Shown here: positions 6,373-7,091 of the stretch, one piece after another
How the letters are laid out: the number at the start of each line of letters is the position of its first letter
Numbering within the stretch: position 1 is the stretch's first letter
DNA from: Bacteroidales bacterium
Lineage (GTDB): Bacteria; Bacteroidota; Bacteroidia; Bacteroidales; VadinHA17
Length of the DNA: 7,091 nt
Direction of reading: 5' to 3'
Assembly: GCA_029935275.1 (NCBI GenBank)
Contig: JAOZKQ010000104.1
Location: 1 to 7,091, forward strand
Notes under the pieces: model-generated
What the model saw: the letters and a program-made list of their open reading frames with translations, nothing else
Database searches by the model: none
Told to the model about the DNA's origin: nothing
Made by a program: the position numbers and the translations under genes

Positions 6373-7091
6373 ATGAAACAGGCCTGGTTCAATCATATAA
6401 AAGGTTTCAAAGCATTTCTAAGCATAGAAAAATCGCTTTCTGAAAATTCGGTAGATGCCTATATTCATGATATAAATAAATTACTACAGTATTTTGACAC
6501 TATTGGTAATATTCCGGAACCAGGGCTTGTTAGTCAAAATGACCTGATTGGATTTATTCAATGGATAAATGAGCTTGGTGTAGTAAGTGCACGGTCTCAG
6601 GCAAGAATAATCTCAGGGATAAAGGCATTTTATAAATACTTATTGATAAATGATTCTATTCAAACAGACCCAACCCGCCTCCTTGATTCACCTAAGATTG
6701 GCCGTAAGTTACCCGAATTCCTTACAGTTGACGAAATTAATGAAATTATTGACCTTATTGATTTAAGCAAGCCCGAGGGGCACAGAAATAAAGCCATCAT
6801 TGAAACACTATATGGTTGTGGCCTCCGTGTATCGGAATTGATAAACCTGAAAATTACCAACTTGTACCTGAAACAAGGGTTTATAAAAGTTACCGGGAAA
6901 GGAAACAAAGAAAGATTAGTTCCAATAGGAAATATAGCCATAATCGCAATTGAAGCTTATTTCATCGATCGAAACCATTTAAATAATATTGAGAAAAAGG
7001 ATGAGAATATTCTTTTTCTATCCAGAAATGGAAGACAATTGTCCAGGATAATGATCTATCATATCATAAAAAGCCTGGTTGAAAAAAGCAG
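6373..7091 (+). CDS. xerD: Site-specific tyrosine recombinase XerD, cut by the right edge
   Basis: This reading frame starts at the ATG at 6373 and stays open to the window edge, giving 239 complete codons of an expected 300 or so. Residues about 5-105 form the N-terminal SAM-like core-binding domain (FLSIEKSLSENSVDAY, SQARIISGIKAFYKYLL). Residues from about 115 form the catalytic domain. The first catalytic arginine is Arg152 in LYGCGLRVSEL and the catalytic lysine is Lys176 in TGKGNKERLVPIG. The HxxR box, second His and nucleophilic Tyr lie beyond the window. XerD works with XerC and FtsK at the dif site to resolve chromosome dimers, in the cytoplasm on DNA. The call of XerD over XerC or an element-borne integrase rests on overall resemblance to Bacteroidota XerD (PKIGRKLPEFLTVDE, then SKPEGHRNKA) and on the housekeeping neighbour aroQ. 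The truncation is from the window boundary, not a mutation. Confidence 0.92.
   Translation, partial: MKQAWFNHIKGFKAFLSIEKSLSENSVDAYIHDINKLLQYFDTIGNIPEPGLVSQNDLIGFIQWINELGVVSARSQARIISGIKAFYKYLLINDSIQTDPTRLLDSPKIGRKLPEFLTVDEINEIIDLIDLSKPEGHRNKAIIETLYGCGLRVSELINLKITNLYLKQGFIKVTGKGNKERLVPIGNIAIIAIEAYFIDRNHLNNIEKKDENILFLSRNGRQLSRIMIYHIIKSLVEKS

Noticed and set aside
6660..6941. 93-residue open frame on the minus strand
   Set aside because: It is antisense to the clearly conserved catalytic region of xerD, which is the real gene there.
6373..7091. The tyrosine recombinase as evidence of a mobile element or phage attachment site
   Set aside because: The protein resembles housekeeping XerD, sits beside aroQ, and no direct repeats, tRNA or mobility genes are visible.

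Overview
The window is AT-rich, densely coding DNA that almost certainly comes from a member of the Bacteroidota (Bacteroidetes). The strongest marker is a large predicted secreted protein ending in a gliding-motility-associated (CHU_C, type B) sorting domain, which marks cargo of the type IX secretion system found in this phylum. Supporting signs are a DUF6702-family protein, a HupE/UreJ-type membrane protein, TAnnTTTG-like promoter elements and the near absence of Shine-Dalgarno sequences before the start codons. The order or genus cannot be read from the window.

Layout, left to right. Positions 9-773 (+) encode a complete tropinone-reductase-like short-chain dehydrogenase. Facing it, with 9 bases between the stop codons, is a minus-strand cluster of three genes, all apparently exported. 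In transcription order these are a DUF6702 protein (5173-4679), the 873-residue type IX cargo protein (4637-2016) and a ten-repeat TPR protein (1994-783). The gaps of 41 and 21 bases suggest a single transcript. Divergent from this cluster, across 65 bases, is a six-helix HupE/UreJ-like membrane protein (5239-5826, +). It converges on a type II 3-dehydroquinate dehydratase, aroQ (6294-5860, -). Divergent from aroQ, across 78 bases, is the tyrosine recombinase xerD (6373 onward, +), which runs off the right edge before its HxxR and tyrosine boxes.

How the genes fit together. aroQ (shikimate pathway) and xerD (chromosome dimer resolution) are housekeeping genes. The SDR is a metabolic enzyme of unknown substrate. 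The three exported proteins plus the HupE-like protein form the less understood part: a possible cell-envelope module whose substrate or metal is not evident. No RNA genes, CRISPR arrays, insertion sequences or phage genes were seen. No stretch over 300 bases lacks a gene; the longest gap is 78 bases. I found no convincing new system. The best candidates for a second look are the divergent HupE-like/DUF6702 pair and the cargo-TPR pair.
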